Part shown: positions 1 through 6,134 of the stretch, in pieces
How the letters are laid out: each line of letters starts with the position of its first letter
Position numbering within the stretch: position 1 is the first letter of the stretch
Source: Bin80 sp022820435
GTDB taxonomy: Bacteria > Bacteroidota > Rhodothermia > Rhodothermales > Bin80
Assembly (NCBI GenBank): GCA_022820435.1
Contig: JAJEFL010000187.1
Coordinates: 1 to 16,311, forward strand
Direction of reading: 5' to 3'
Length of the DNA: 16,311 nt
Position numbers and translations under genes: made by a program
The notes under the pieces: model-generated
The model's database searches: none
Told to the model about the DNA's origin: nothing
The model's input: the letters and a program-made list of their open reading frames with translations, nothing else

Positions 1-939
1 ATAGGCCCGATTCTCTTTGGTTGCAATCCCCGCATCCATGATCACCGTGGGCGTGTCTCCCTTTAACGTTTCAATGGCCGTCTTCAGGGTGGCCGGTTCC
101 CCTGCGTTGCCGGGTAAAATCTGTACGTTGCGCGGAAATCCCGATGCACATAAGGTCAGCGCCAGCGAGACCAGCGGACAATCGTTCCGCTTTTGTTTAC
201 TGTAGCCCCGGCGCAGCAGCTCTCCTTTTTCCTCGCCATGATAAAAGGTGTTGGTTAAGTCATAGAAGATGATCATCTCATCAACATTCAACGCATTCCG
301 GGTATTCTGATGCAGGGCATCCATAATCTCTTCCTTGAATTCGTGGAACAGTTCGGAGGTGTTGTACAGGGTATTGTGATGGGGCAAGGCACGTCCAAGG
401 ATGTCCAGAATGCTGGAATATTCGGCCATCCATTTGTGGGTTGCGAGTTCACTGCCGGGTGCGAGCATGCGTCCGACAACCATGGCAAGGGCGAGTTTGA
501 GTTCTTCTTCGCGGATCCCCAGGTTCCGCAAGATCTGGGGAAGTTTGAGTTCGTCCATGGCTTCCACGATCAGGCGTTCGCCGGCCACGGTGCGGGAGTC
601 GGTGTGTTCGATTTGGTCGGGGAACACTTTGACGGATTCGGGCGCTCGTCTGGCAGAGATGTCAAAGCCTTGATCGAGCAGTCTTTTGGTGATGTCGTCC
701 ACGGCCTCCTTGAAGGCTTCGCTCTTGTCTTCAAGGGGAGGCGGGGGATCCTCTTTCAGCCGGGCGGTAACCTGTTGGATGAGGTCTTTCCATTCGTTTT
801 TCGGGATGCTGAAATCTTGTCCAAGATTGAGGATGGTTTTGTGTTTGGAGATGCCGTTTTTGCGTTGGGATTGGAGCAGGGAGTAGGAGGTCCCGGCTTC
901 GGCATTTTTGCGTTTGGAGGGTTGTGCACGGATAAACAT
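1..939 (-). CDS. IS1634-type DDE transposase, N-terminal part, cut by window edge
   Basis: The frame is open from an ATG at 939 to the left edge (313 codons, no stop), so the C-terminal half lies outside the window. The protein has a basic, hydrophilic N-terminus (MFIRAQPSKRKN) and then a helical region. The core carries two motifs typical of the IS4/IS1634 superfamily: YDLTNTFYHG around residues 226-235 (first catalytic Asp, D227) and VIMDAGIATKENRAY around 299-313 (second Asp, D302). The third catalytic residue (Glu) would fall outside the window. IS1634 transposases are usually about 500-600 aa, which fits a half-length fragment. No frameshift is visible, so this copy may be intact and active. 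An in-frame stop at 967-969 makes 939 the most upstream ATG. A good promoter lies about 60 bp upstream. The family call is from memory. Confidence 0.85.
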   Translation of the reverse strand, partial: MFIRAQPSKRKNAEAGTSYSLLQSQRKNGISKHKTILNLGQDFSIPKNEWKDLIQQVTARLKEDPPPPLEDKSEAFKEAVDDITKRLLDQGFDISARRAPESVKVFPDQIEHTDSRTVAGERLIVEAMDELKLPQILRNLGIREEELKLALAMVVGRMLAPGSELATHKWMAEYSSILDILGRALPHHNTLYNTSELFHEFKEEIMDALHQNTRNALNVDEMIIFYDLTNTFYHGEEKGELLRRGYSKQKRNDCPLVSLALTLCASGFPRNVQILPGNAGEPATLKTAIETLKGDTPTVIMDAGIATKENRAY

Positions 940-1000
940 GATGTTAGAAATAGTGAATGAAAGGTGTTAAGCAGGGGTTTCGGGAAGGTCTTAATATCAC

Positions 1001-1033
1001 CAAATATATCACTATATTGAGCATTTTGTCAAA
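1001..1033 (-). promoter_or_regulatory. Candidate promoter of the IS1634-type transposase
   Basis: On the minus strand TTTG/TTGACA (1033-1027) is followed by TATATTTG (1008-1001), with 21 bp between TTTG and TATATTTG. This matches both a sigma70-like TTGACA/TATATT pair with 18-bp spacing and the Bacteroidota consensus TTTG ... TAnnTTTG. The expected transcription start lies about 55 bp before the transposase ATG at 939. The surrounding 186 bp (940-1125) holds no other gene that I can support. Confidence 0.45.
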
Positions 1034-1125
1034 AAAAAACGTACTTAAAAAAAGGCAAACGGAGGGACGCAGGGCCGAACATCGAACCCGAAAAAAGAGA
1101 ATACGGGGGGAATTCTGACCTGAAA

Positions 1126-1670
1126 TCAGTTAATTTTCATGTCAAATTGTGAAGATAGGTTAAGGGAATTCTGTACGAGTTCACGGTGTTCCTGCGCACG
1201 ATCAGATTGCGGCCCCAGTGTTTGCGCCTCGTCCAGGAATAGCAGGAGTGGATCCTTCCCCCGTTCGATGATACTCTGAGGGGGTGACCGGGGAGCCTAA
1301 ACTTCGCGGCCCCCTGGATTTGAATCCATTTATCAAATCCACCCTGAGCGGCAATTTCGTCAAGCAGAGGCATCCATCCATCTCCCAGACTCTGGCACAT
1401 GGTGTCCGTATCCCAGAATGCCCGTGTGTTCACCCGCACCGCCTCCCAGCCTGTATTCTCTGCCAGTTTCGCACATTCATGGGGCAGGGCGGTCTTACCC
1501 GCACCGGGAGCCGCCTGAATCAGAATAGAGGTACCAGAGTTCCCCGTCTTCGCACTGCCCAGCAGGTTCTTGAAATCATACAGAATTTCCACCTGCCCGT
1601 GAAAATAGCTCGCCTCGCCTCGCTCCCGTGTAGCAGGCTTCACAATAGGTTTTTTCTGTGATTTACTCAT
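1126..1670 (-). pseudogene. AAA-like P-loop ATPase, frameshifted remnant (copy 1)
   Basis: Reading starts at an ATG at 1670 (MSKSQKKP). The N-terminal part has a segment resembling the usual AAA entry motif (FHGQVEILYDF), then Walker A in IQAAPGAGKTAL. The Walker B segment (LLLFLDEAQTLG) is present but lies in another frame. The first frame drifts into nonsense after about GAAKFRLPGHP near 1280, while the alternative frame reads IIERGKDPLLLFLDEAQTLG and continues to a TGA at 1126-1128. A frameshift near 1265-1285 therefore splits one ATPase domain. The total of about 180 codons is shorter than most AAA proteins, so the C-terminal lid is probably also lost. The family within AAA cannot be named from this. 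A second, diverged copy lies just upstream in the opposite orientation. Confidence 0.7.
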
Positions 1671-1783
1671 CGGGCGGAAACTTCTCAACTAACTGAATAT
1701 ACGCACTCAGAGGAAAATAGGATACGATAACGCAAGTTTATACACGATCAGGAGGCTTCCCCGCATCTGTCCCTCTTTTTCCT

Positions 1784-2162
1784 TTAGGACAAATTACTCC
1801 CAAAAAAGGAACCACCTTTCTGATCCAGGCCGCGCCCGGTGCGGGTAAGAGTACGCTGCTCCACAAGTGTGCGGGGATTGCGAATAAAAAAGGATGGACG
1901 GTTGCGAATCTTCATGCGAAGAGTCTGTGAGATGCAGTTTCGATGGGCAAATTTCCTTGGATTGGCGGGGGAGTTGAAGGAAAGAGAAATAATCTGGCGA
2001 AAAGGAAATCCCAATGTACTCCAGCGGGAATCCAGAGCACGACCCTGTCCTCTCGACACACTGGACATCATAGAGATGGGCAGGAGGCCGCTCCTTCTCC
2101 TGCCGGATGAGGGGCAGCGGCTGTACAGGCGAATTCCCGGACTGCGGGGGGGATCAATTTGA
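1784..2162 (+). pseudogene. AAA-like P-loop ATPase, frameshifted and truncated remnant (copy 2)
   Basis: One plus-strand frame reads TTFLIQAAPGAGKSTLLHKC (Walker A, about 1811-1870) and hits a stop at 1927-1929. The next frame continues the same protein, through LAGELKERE, to a degenerate Walker B in IIEMGRRPLLLLPDEGQRL near 2068-2125. It stops at about 2162. These segments line up in order with copy 1 (TSILIQAAPGAGKTAL; IIERGKDPLLLFLDEAQTLG), so both derive from one family. No start codon or N-terminal sensor region is visible upstream, where the frame is open only from 1721. The 3' end abuts or overlaps the ISAzo13 remnant. By eye the nucleotide match to copy 1 is only moderate, so these are old paralogues rather than a fresh inverted duplication. 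Confidence 0.65.
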
Positions 2163-2733
2163 CGACGCAACCGAGTTGTCTAGCGACAGCATTTTTTTCT
2201 CTTGGTGACACTTCCCCACGGTGGTTGGACTGACTTTGATCCCGCGTTCGGTTAAAGCCTCGGCCAACTTTACCAGTGAGCGGCGAGTCCATAGCAGGCC
2301 TCCCATCGGATCGCCCGCCGTCTCCGGTCGGATCAATTCAAGGAGTTCATCAATCACATGGGGAGTTTTTTTTCAACGGAGTACGCCCGCCTCCTGGCCG
2401 ACGAACCCGATCCGGTTCCACATCTCCCGTAGATAATTCTATCCGTCCTTTGCGAACGGTTTTACGGGACAGCCCGAAGACGTTTGCAGCTCGTTGATCC
2501 CCGCCATAGCCCCACAAAAGCGAGGTGAGGCCCGCAAATAGACGTCGTTGCTTTTCATTGAGCAGACTCCAAAACAGGGCCAGTGCAGGGACAATAACCC
2601 CCGTGGCTTTCGTGACATCTGGAATCGTTTCTTCCGCCTGCTCGACCTTGCGCCGCATGAGTTGCCGCTGCTGATCTTTCGCATCCTTTGCACCGTAAAT
2701 GGTTCGCTTTTCAAAACGGACACGGGAGAGCAT
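2154..2733 (-). pseudogene. ISAzo13-type transposase, N-terminal remnant with frameshift
   Basis: The first segment (ATG at 2733) contains LLNEKQRRLFAGL, a helix-turn-helix-like GGDQRAANVFGLSRKTV and VEPDRVRRPGGGRTPLKK. All are hallmarks, from memory, of the N-terminal half of ISAzo13-family (Rhodopirellula-type) transposases. It stops soon after a run of eight A. Removing one A from that run (2366-2373 on the plus strand) joins it to KTPHVIDELLELIRPETAGDP and MGGLLWTRRS ... RGIKVSPTTVGK, exactly the expected continuation. After that the similarity fades and the frame ends at 2154. The DDE catalytic domain is missing, so only about 190 of the roughly 400 residues usual for the family remain. 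Confidence 0.8.
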
Positions 2734-2819
2734 CTTGCAAAACCCTTAATCTTGAGGATTTTTGTCTACCTGAGGGCATCCAGGAGTGCTTTTTAGCCTA
2801 GATTGTTAGTTTTGCAAGA
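2733..2819. repeat. Perfect 11-bp inverted repeat flanking a 65-bp spacer
   Basis: TCTTGCAAAAC at 2733-2743 is matched by its exact complement GTTTTGCAAGA at 2809-2819. Similarity continues weakly on both sides, giving an imperfect repeat of about 25 bp. One arm sits at the start codon of the ISAzo13 remnant and the other in the last codons of the winged-helix gene. It could mark ends of a small element or be a stem. Its role is not known. Confidence 0.5.
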
Positions 2820-3206
2820 GCCTCGGGAGAGTTGTCCATCCCGGACAAATTTCGCCAGGATGTTAATGGTCCGAACTCCAAGCAATGCGTCAAGTTCGGC
2901 AGAACAGTAGCCCAATGGAGCGGTATTCACCAGTTTCTTCACGGTGTTTTTGAGCGTACCGTAACGGGAGAAGTAGATTCCTTTGTGCGACCACAGCCCG
3001 TGTGCGTCAAAGTCTGCCGACGCGCGGAGCGTGTAGTATTTGTCCCGGTGAGAGTAACTGGCCAGATAATCAATCTCCTTCAGTTTACGAAATAGGGTGC
3101 TGGGCGAACAATTGCCCATTGCAGCGCACAATTCGGGCAGGGTGGCAACGGTCTTGCGCTGCAAGATGTCAACCAGTGCCTCGGTGGTAAAGCGAATCGG
3201 TCGCAT
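2793..3206 (-). CDS. Small winged-helix-like protein of unknown function, mobile-element associated type
   Basis: With the ATG at 3206 this is a 137-aa protein beginning MRPIRFTTEALVDILQ. Residues about 10-55 look like a winged helix: a helix, then VATLPELCAAMG, then a recognition-helix-like SPSTLFRKLKEIDYLASYSH and a wing-like RDKYYTL. Next comes HGLWSHKGIYFSRYGTL and a second HTH-like segment, YCSAELDALLGVRTINILAKFVRDGQLSR. I recall this layout from orphan proteins common near insertion sequences, but cannot name a characterised member. The frame extends upstream to 3425, but that part is AT-rich with no recognisable similarity, so I prefer the internal start. The C-terminus (GSCKTNNLG) looks shortened compared with what I remember and ends near the inverted repeat, so the 3' end may be truncated. 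A TATAAT lies 7 bp before the ATG, too close for a normal leader. Confidence 0.6.
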   Translation of the reverse strand: MRPIRFTTEALVDILQRKTVATLPELCAAMGNCSPSTLFRKLKEIDYLASYSHRDKYYTLRASADFDAHGLWSHKGIYFSRYGTLKNTVKKLVNTAPLGYCSAELDALLGVRTINILAKFVRDGQLSRGSCKTNNLG

Positions 3207-3380
3207 GGGGATATTATAAGTTAGTAAAGATTGAAAAATAATTACACTGTCATAATAGAATTCGGATTCATGGAGGCCAAAAAGACATTTATATGTAGCC
3301 TGGGAGAATCCTTCCCCGATTTTTAGATCTATAATTCGAGTAAAATTATTGCTCAAAACCCTCAAATAGATTGTTAATTG

Positions 3381-3550
3381 AGGAGAAGTAAATGAAGGAA
3401 CCTCTATCTTGGTCGGATCAGGCAAGGCAAAGGATTCAAGTCAATTCGGCCAGATTTGTAGCACCTTCAGAGGGTATGATGCTAGCACAAATTGACTTTA
3501 ATGTGAGAAGATACGTTGAGTGGTATAGTTTATTTTTTGGCGCTGCCTAA
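3381..3550 (+). CDS. Candidate small protein (52 aa) behind a Shine-Dalgarno site; coding part 3392-3550
   Basis: An ATG at 3392 is preceded by AGGAG (3381-3385) at a 6-bp spacing, the best Shine-Dalgarno match in the window. The frame runs 52 codons to a TAA at 3548-3550. The peptide starts MKEPLSWSDQARQRIQ and ends VRRYVEWYSLFFGAA. It is a hydrophilic, partly basic first half followed by an aromatic tail, with no signal peptide or transmembrane helix. I recognise no family. It could be a genuine small gene, the 5' end of a broken gene (possibly a transposase), or chance. Strong Shine-Dalgarno sites are unusual in Bacteroidota, which may point to a foreign origin. Its 3' end lies within an inverted repeat. 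Confidence 0.3.
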
Positions 3551-3566
3551 GAGGCCAAAAAAAATA
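3531..3566. repeat. A/T-flanked inverted repeat
   Basis: TATTTTTTGGC (3531-3541) and GCCAAAAAAAATA (3554-3566) are near-perfect complements around a 12-base loop. The T-run is on the 5' arm and the A-run on the 3' arm in either direction, which is the reverse of an intrinsic terminator. It may be an element end or a protein-binding palindrome. Confidence 0.35.
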
Positions 3567-3676
3567 GCGACAACTAAAGAATTTCTAAAGATATATTAAT
3601 TTTTTGCCAGCCCTAAAACGACACAGTTAAACTAAAAAATACTATCTTATATCCCGACAAAGCGTCAGAAAATTCC

Positions 3677-3695
3677 ACTAACAATGGTGCATCCC
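3677..3695 (+). repeat. Shared LRR leader motif, copy 1
   Basis: ACTAACAATGGTGCATCCC lies directly before the first LRR gene. The same motif occurs at 14413-14432 (19 of 19 matching) and at 14475-14494 (one mismatch), before the second LRR gene. The match to the 14475 copy extends about 35 bp upstream (CTATCTTAT ... ACAAAG ... TCAGAAA). The motif contains a 5-codon mini-ORF (MVHPK, 3684-3701) whose stop overlaps the LRR start as ATGA. This could be a conserved 5' leader, a coupling leader peptide or a recombination site. Confidence 0.7.
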
Positions 3696-3697
3696 AA

Positions 3698-5110
3698 ATG
3701 AAATATCTGTTCCCCCTGCTTCTTCTTTTCGCTTGCTCCCCTTTTGTCTTGCGCCAAACCGCCATAGCTCAGGACCTTGAGTCTGTTCATAAGATCTTGA
3801 GCACACTGTATATTGCTACGGGCGGCGACCAGTGGAATGACAACACGAATTGGGATATCACGAGAGTCCCAAATGAAGAAGAGTTGGGTGAGTGGTACGG
3901 GATTGGGCTGAGCGAGGGCCGGCTGACTAGCCTGAACATGAACAGCAATAATCTTACGGGCACGATCCCTGCCGAACTTGGCAATCTCTCCGAGTTGGTT
4001 TATCTGAGTTTAGGAAATAATTCTCTCACGGGGCCGATTCCTGTCGAACTTGGCAGTCTCTTACAATTGAAGTCTTTGATTTTGTCGCATAATTCTCTCA
4101 CGGGCCCAATCCCTCCCAGACTTGGTAATCTCTTACAATTGAAGTCTTTGTTTTTGTCGCATAATTCTCTCACGGGCCCAATCCCTGCCGAACTTGGCAA
4201 TCTCTCCCAGTTGGAGGAGTTAGTTTCGGTGCATAATTCTCTCACGGGCCCGATTCCTGCCGAACTTGGCAATCTCTCCCAGTTGGGACGGCTGCATTTG
4301 TCGGAGAATTCTCTCACGGGCCCGATTCCTGCCGAACTTGGCAATCTCTCCCAGTTGGGACGGCTACATTTGTCGGGGAATTCTCTCACGGGCAGACTCC
4401 CCAGAAATTTCATGAAAATGGATAACTTGGAAACATTATATTTTGGGGGCCAAGGCCTCTGTGCGCCGGAGGATGACGAATTTCAAACATGGCTGCAGAG
4501 GATTCAGTCAGTTAGGGGCCCAACATGTATGCCTCTGAAAATTGCAGGCACGATTGAAGACCAGAGTTATCCCGTGAACGAGCCCATTATTGCACTGGTT
4601 CTGCCCGAAGCGATTGGAGGGATATCGCCAATTTCCTATATCCTTTCTCCAGCGTTGCCTGCAGGCTTGAACTTCGATTCTTCCACGCGAACGCTTAGCG
4701 GAACTCCAACACTGGTTACCTCTCCTACAGCCTATACCTACAAAGTAACGGATGCAGATGGCACCGCTGACAGTCTGTTGTTCAGTATTGAGGTCTCTGC
4801 CCCAGTCTCTATTGAAGGCGGAGTTTTGCCGGAAAACTTTGCGGTACTCGGTAACTATCCAAACCCCTTTCAGGGTTTCACACAAGTGACTTTTGATCTC
4901 CCGTGGCCGGCTCAAGTGAAGATAGAAGTCATGGATGTGACGGGAAGGCAGGTTCTTACCGTGCCTCAAAACAACATGCAAGCCGGATGGGGGCAAAGTA
5001 TACAAGTAAACGGAGCTTCACTCTCTGTTGGAGTCTATTTGTATCGTCTGATTGTGGATTCCCCCGCGGGCACTTCAGTACAGGTGGGGCGATTTGTACG
5101 ATTACGGTAG
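3698..5110 (+). CDS. Secreted leucine-rich-repeat protein with Ig-like domain and T9SS sorting domain
   Basis: A complete 470-aa protein. Residues 1-25 form a signal peptide (MKYLFPLLLLFACSP ... AIAQ). Residues 28-75 are an N-terminal cap with the IATGGDQWNDNTNW and WYGI signatures usual in front of plant-type LRRs. Residues about 76-250 hold seven 24-residue LRRs of the type LTGPIPAELGNLSQL. C255 and C277 bracket a short segment (LCAPEDDEFQTWL). Residues about 285-367 are a putative Ig-like (He_PIG) domain with LPAGLNFDSSTRTLSGTP. Residues 380-470 are a type A T9SS sorting domain (LGNYPNPF, IEVMDVTGRQV, GVYLYRL). The protein should therefore be exported by Sec, moved across the outer membrane by T9SS, and anchored on or released from the surface, perhaps for adhesion or recognition. 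That role is inferred. The start follows a shared leader motif with ATGA overlap to a mini-ORF. Confidence 0.93.
   Translation: MKYLFPLLLLFACSPFVLRQTAIAQDLESVHKILSTLYIATGGDQWNDNTNWDITRVPNEEELGEWYGIGLSEGRLTSLNMNSNNLTGTIPAELGNLSELVYLSLGNNSLTGPIPVELGSLLQLKSLILSHNSLTGPIPPRLGNLLQLKSLFLSHNSLTGPIPAELGNLSQLEELVSVHNSLTGPIPAELGNLSQLGRLHLSENSLTGPIPAELGNLSQLGRLHLSGNSLTGRLPRNFMKMDNLETLYFGGQGLCAPEDDEFQTWLQRIQSVRGPTCMPLKIAGTIEDQSYPVNEPIIALVLPEAIGGISPISYILSPALPAGLNFDSSTRTLSGTPTLVTSPTAYTYKVTDADGTADSLLFSIEVSAPVSIEGGVLPENFAVLGNYPNPFQGFTQVTFDLPWPAQVKIEVMDVTGRQVLTVPQNNMQAGWGQSIQVNGASLSVGVYLYRLIVDSPAGTSVQVGRFVRLR
4187..4402 (+). repeat. Three tandem near-identical 72-bp LRR units
   Basis: Units starting at 4187, 4259 and 4331 each begin GCCGAACTTGGCAATCTCTC. 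The last two differ at only two bases over their first 60 or so. They encode LRRs 4-6 of the protein. The DNA-level identity points to recent duplication or gene conversion, so unit number may vary between strains. Confidence 0.85.
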
Positions 5111-5255
5111 ATATGGTGAGATAGATCTAGCAGCCTATGGATAAAGTCCGGGGTTCTATCCTGAATTCCCAATCAGAATACCCTGGTGTCACATAAAGAC
5201 TGAAAATCCTACCCTGATTAGTGTCTGGACATGAATCACAATGTTTGAGGCATAT

Positions 5256-6134
5256 TCATATCTCTGCCTGAAGCAACTGGTTGGGGGTCAGAAAAAAGAT
5301 CGAATCCTGAAACGGGACGGCTGCAATCAATGGAACACCGAATTTGATGACGATTTGACGGGATCTGATACCCTGATGACTGTAAATCCAGATCGACCGG
5401 GGAAAGATCATCCATACCCCGTCCTCGGTGACCGTGAGGCTGTTCAGGTCGGATCCGGCATTTAAGCTGCGCAGGTGGCCACCGAAATAATCATAGACCT
5501 TCACCACACCAAGGGCACGATCCGCAACATAGATTGAGGATGCATTCGCGGCAAGACTCACCGGCTCCACCAGCTGCCCCGCACCCGTGCCAAACGCCCC
5601 TATTACACGCTCCAGACGCCGGCTTGCATCCCATTTAAGAACGCGTTGCGAGGATGCGTCAATGGCAAATAGTTCCCCCCCTGCCCCCGTTGCCACGGCA
5701 ACGGGCTGTCCCGGTGCAGTCGTGAATGCATCCCGCAGATCAAGCCGGGGGGAGCGCCCGAAGTCACTCTCTGTATTTCCGGGCACTTGAATGGTCTCCA
5801 AATGCAGTAATTCTTTAGAGAACCGAAAAAGGCTGCCCGCCTCTGCATCTGCAATAACCCAGATCAGCCCGTTCCCTGGGTCCACACCGGACAACTCCCC
5901 AAATATGCCGGCATTCGTGCCATCCAGACGTGCAGTGACCCTCCCTTGATGATCCAGCTGTAATAATTCCGACGTGGAAACGACATAGATCAAACCCTCT
6001 GGATCCATGGCGAGGCCCCGTGCCTCCGGGATCTGCGCAATCACCTTAACTCCGGTTTGAAGGGTATCCTGTGCCTCCGCAATCTGGACAGACATCATCA
6101 GGAGTACGAACAAACCCACCAGAATGCCTTTCAT
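5256..6134 (-). CDS. Exported beta-propeller (NHL-like) protein
   Basis: A 292-aa protein with a signal peptide (MKGILVGLFVLLMMSVQIAEA, residues 1-21). The rest consists of repeated blade-like strands: ARGLAMDPEGLIYVVS, LSGVDPGNGLIWVIAD, VAVATGAGGELFAIDASSQRV, GQLVEPVSLAANASSIYVAD and SLTVTEDGVWMI. This pattern is typical of NHL/SMP-30-like six-bladed propellers that act as scaffolds or binding proteins in the periplasm or cell envelope. No catalytic residues can be assigned and no T9SS tail is present. Its ATG overlaps the purD stop by 4 bp (ATGA), so translation is probably coupled to purD. It is the last gene of the minus-strand cluster. The 145 bp beyond it, shared with the convergent LRR gene, shows no clear terminator. 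Confidence 0.8.
   Translation of the reverse strand: MKGILVGLFVLLMMSVQIAEAQDTLQTGVKVIAQIPEARGLAMDPEGLIYVVSTSELLQLDHQGRVTARLDGTNAGIFGELSGVDPGNGLIWVIADAEAGSLFRFSKELLHLETIQVPGNTESDFGRSPRLDLRDAFTTAPGQPVAVATGAGGELFAIDASSQRVLKWDASRRLERVIGAFGTGAGQLVEPVSLAANASSIYVADRALGVVKVYDYFGGHLRSLNAGSDLNSLTVTEDGVWMIFPRSIWIYSHQGIRSRQIVIKFGVPLIAAVPFQDSIFFLTPNQLLQAEI

Larger units (their letters stand above)
3207..3697. other. AT-rich spacer between mobile-element remnants and the first LRR gene
   Basis: About 490 bp with clearly lower GC than the genes on either side. The only supportable contents are a 52-codon candidate gene (3392-3550), an inverted repeat (3531-3566) and the leader repeat directly before the LRR gene (3677-3695). 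The minus-strand frame that spans 3207-3425 shows no recognisable protein similarity. Confidence 0.6.

Noticed and set aside
310..960. Long plus-strand frame (216 codons) opposite the first transposase
   Set aside because: Gly/Phe-rich antisense shadow. The minus-strand frame gives clear IS1634 motifs and stays open to the edge.
1305..1340. tRNA-like T-arm text (GGATTTGAATCC)
   Set aside because: It lies inside the ATPase remnant and no cloverleaf can be drawn around it.
3207..3425. Longer start for the winged-helix gene (73 extra residues)
   Set aside because: AT-rich and without recognisable similarity. The conserved-looking part starts at the ATG at 3206.
3531..3566. Inverted repeat as an intrinsic terminator
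   Set aside because: The T-run is on the 5' arm and the A-run on the 3' arm in both directions, so no U-tract follows the stem.
4187..4402. Tandem direct repeats as a possible CRISPR array
   Set aside because: The units are contiguous 72-bp coding repeats with no variable spacers.
4000..4413. Minus-strand repetitive frame inside the first LRR gene
   Set aside because: Its repeats mirror the 72-bp LRR units. The plus strand has a signal peptide, LRRs and a sorting domain.
5111..5255. Terminator between the convergent LRR and propeller genes
   Set aside because: No GC-rich stem followed by a T-run found on either strand.
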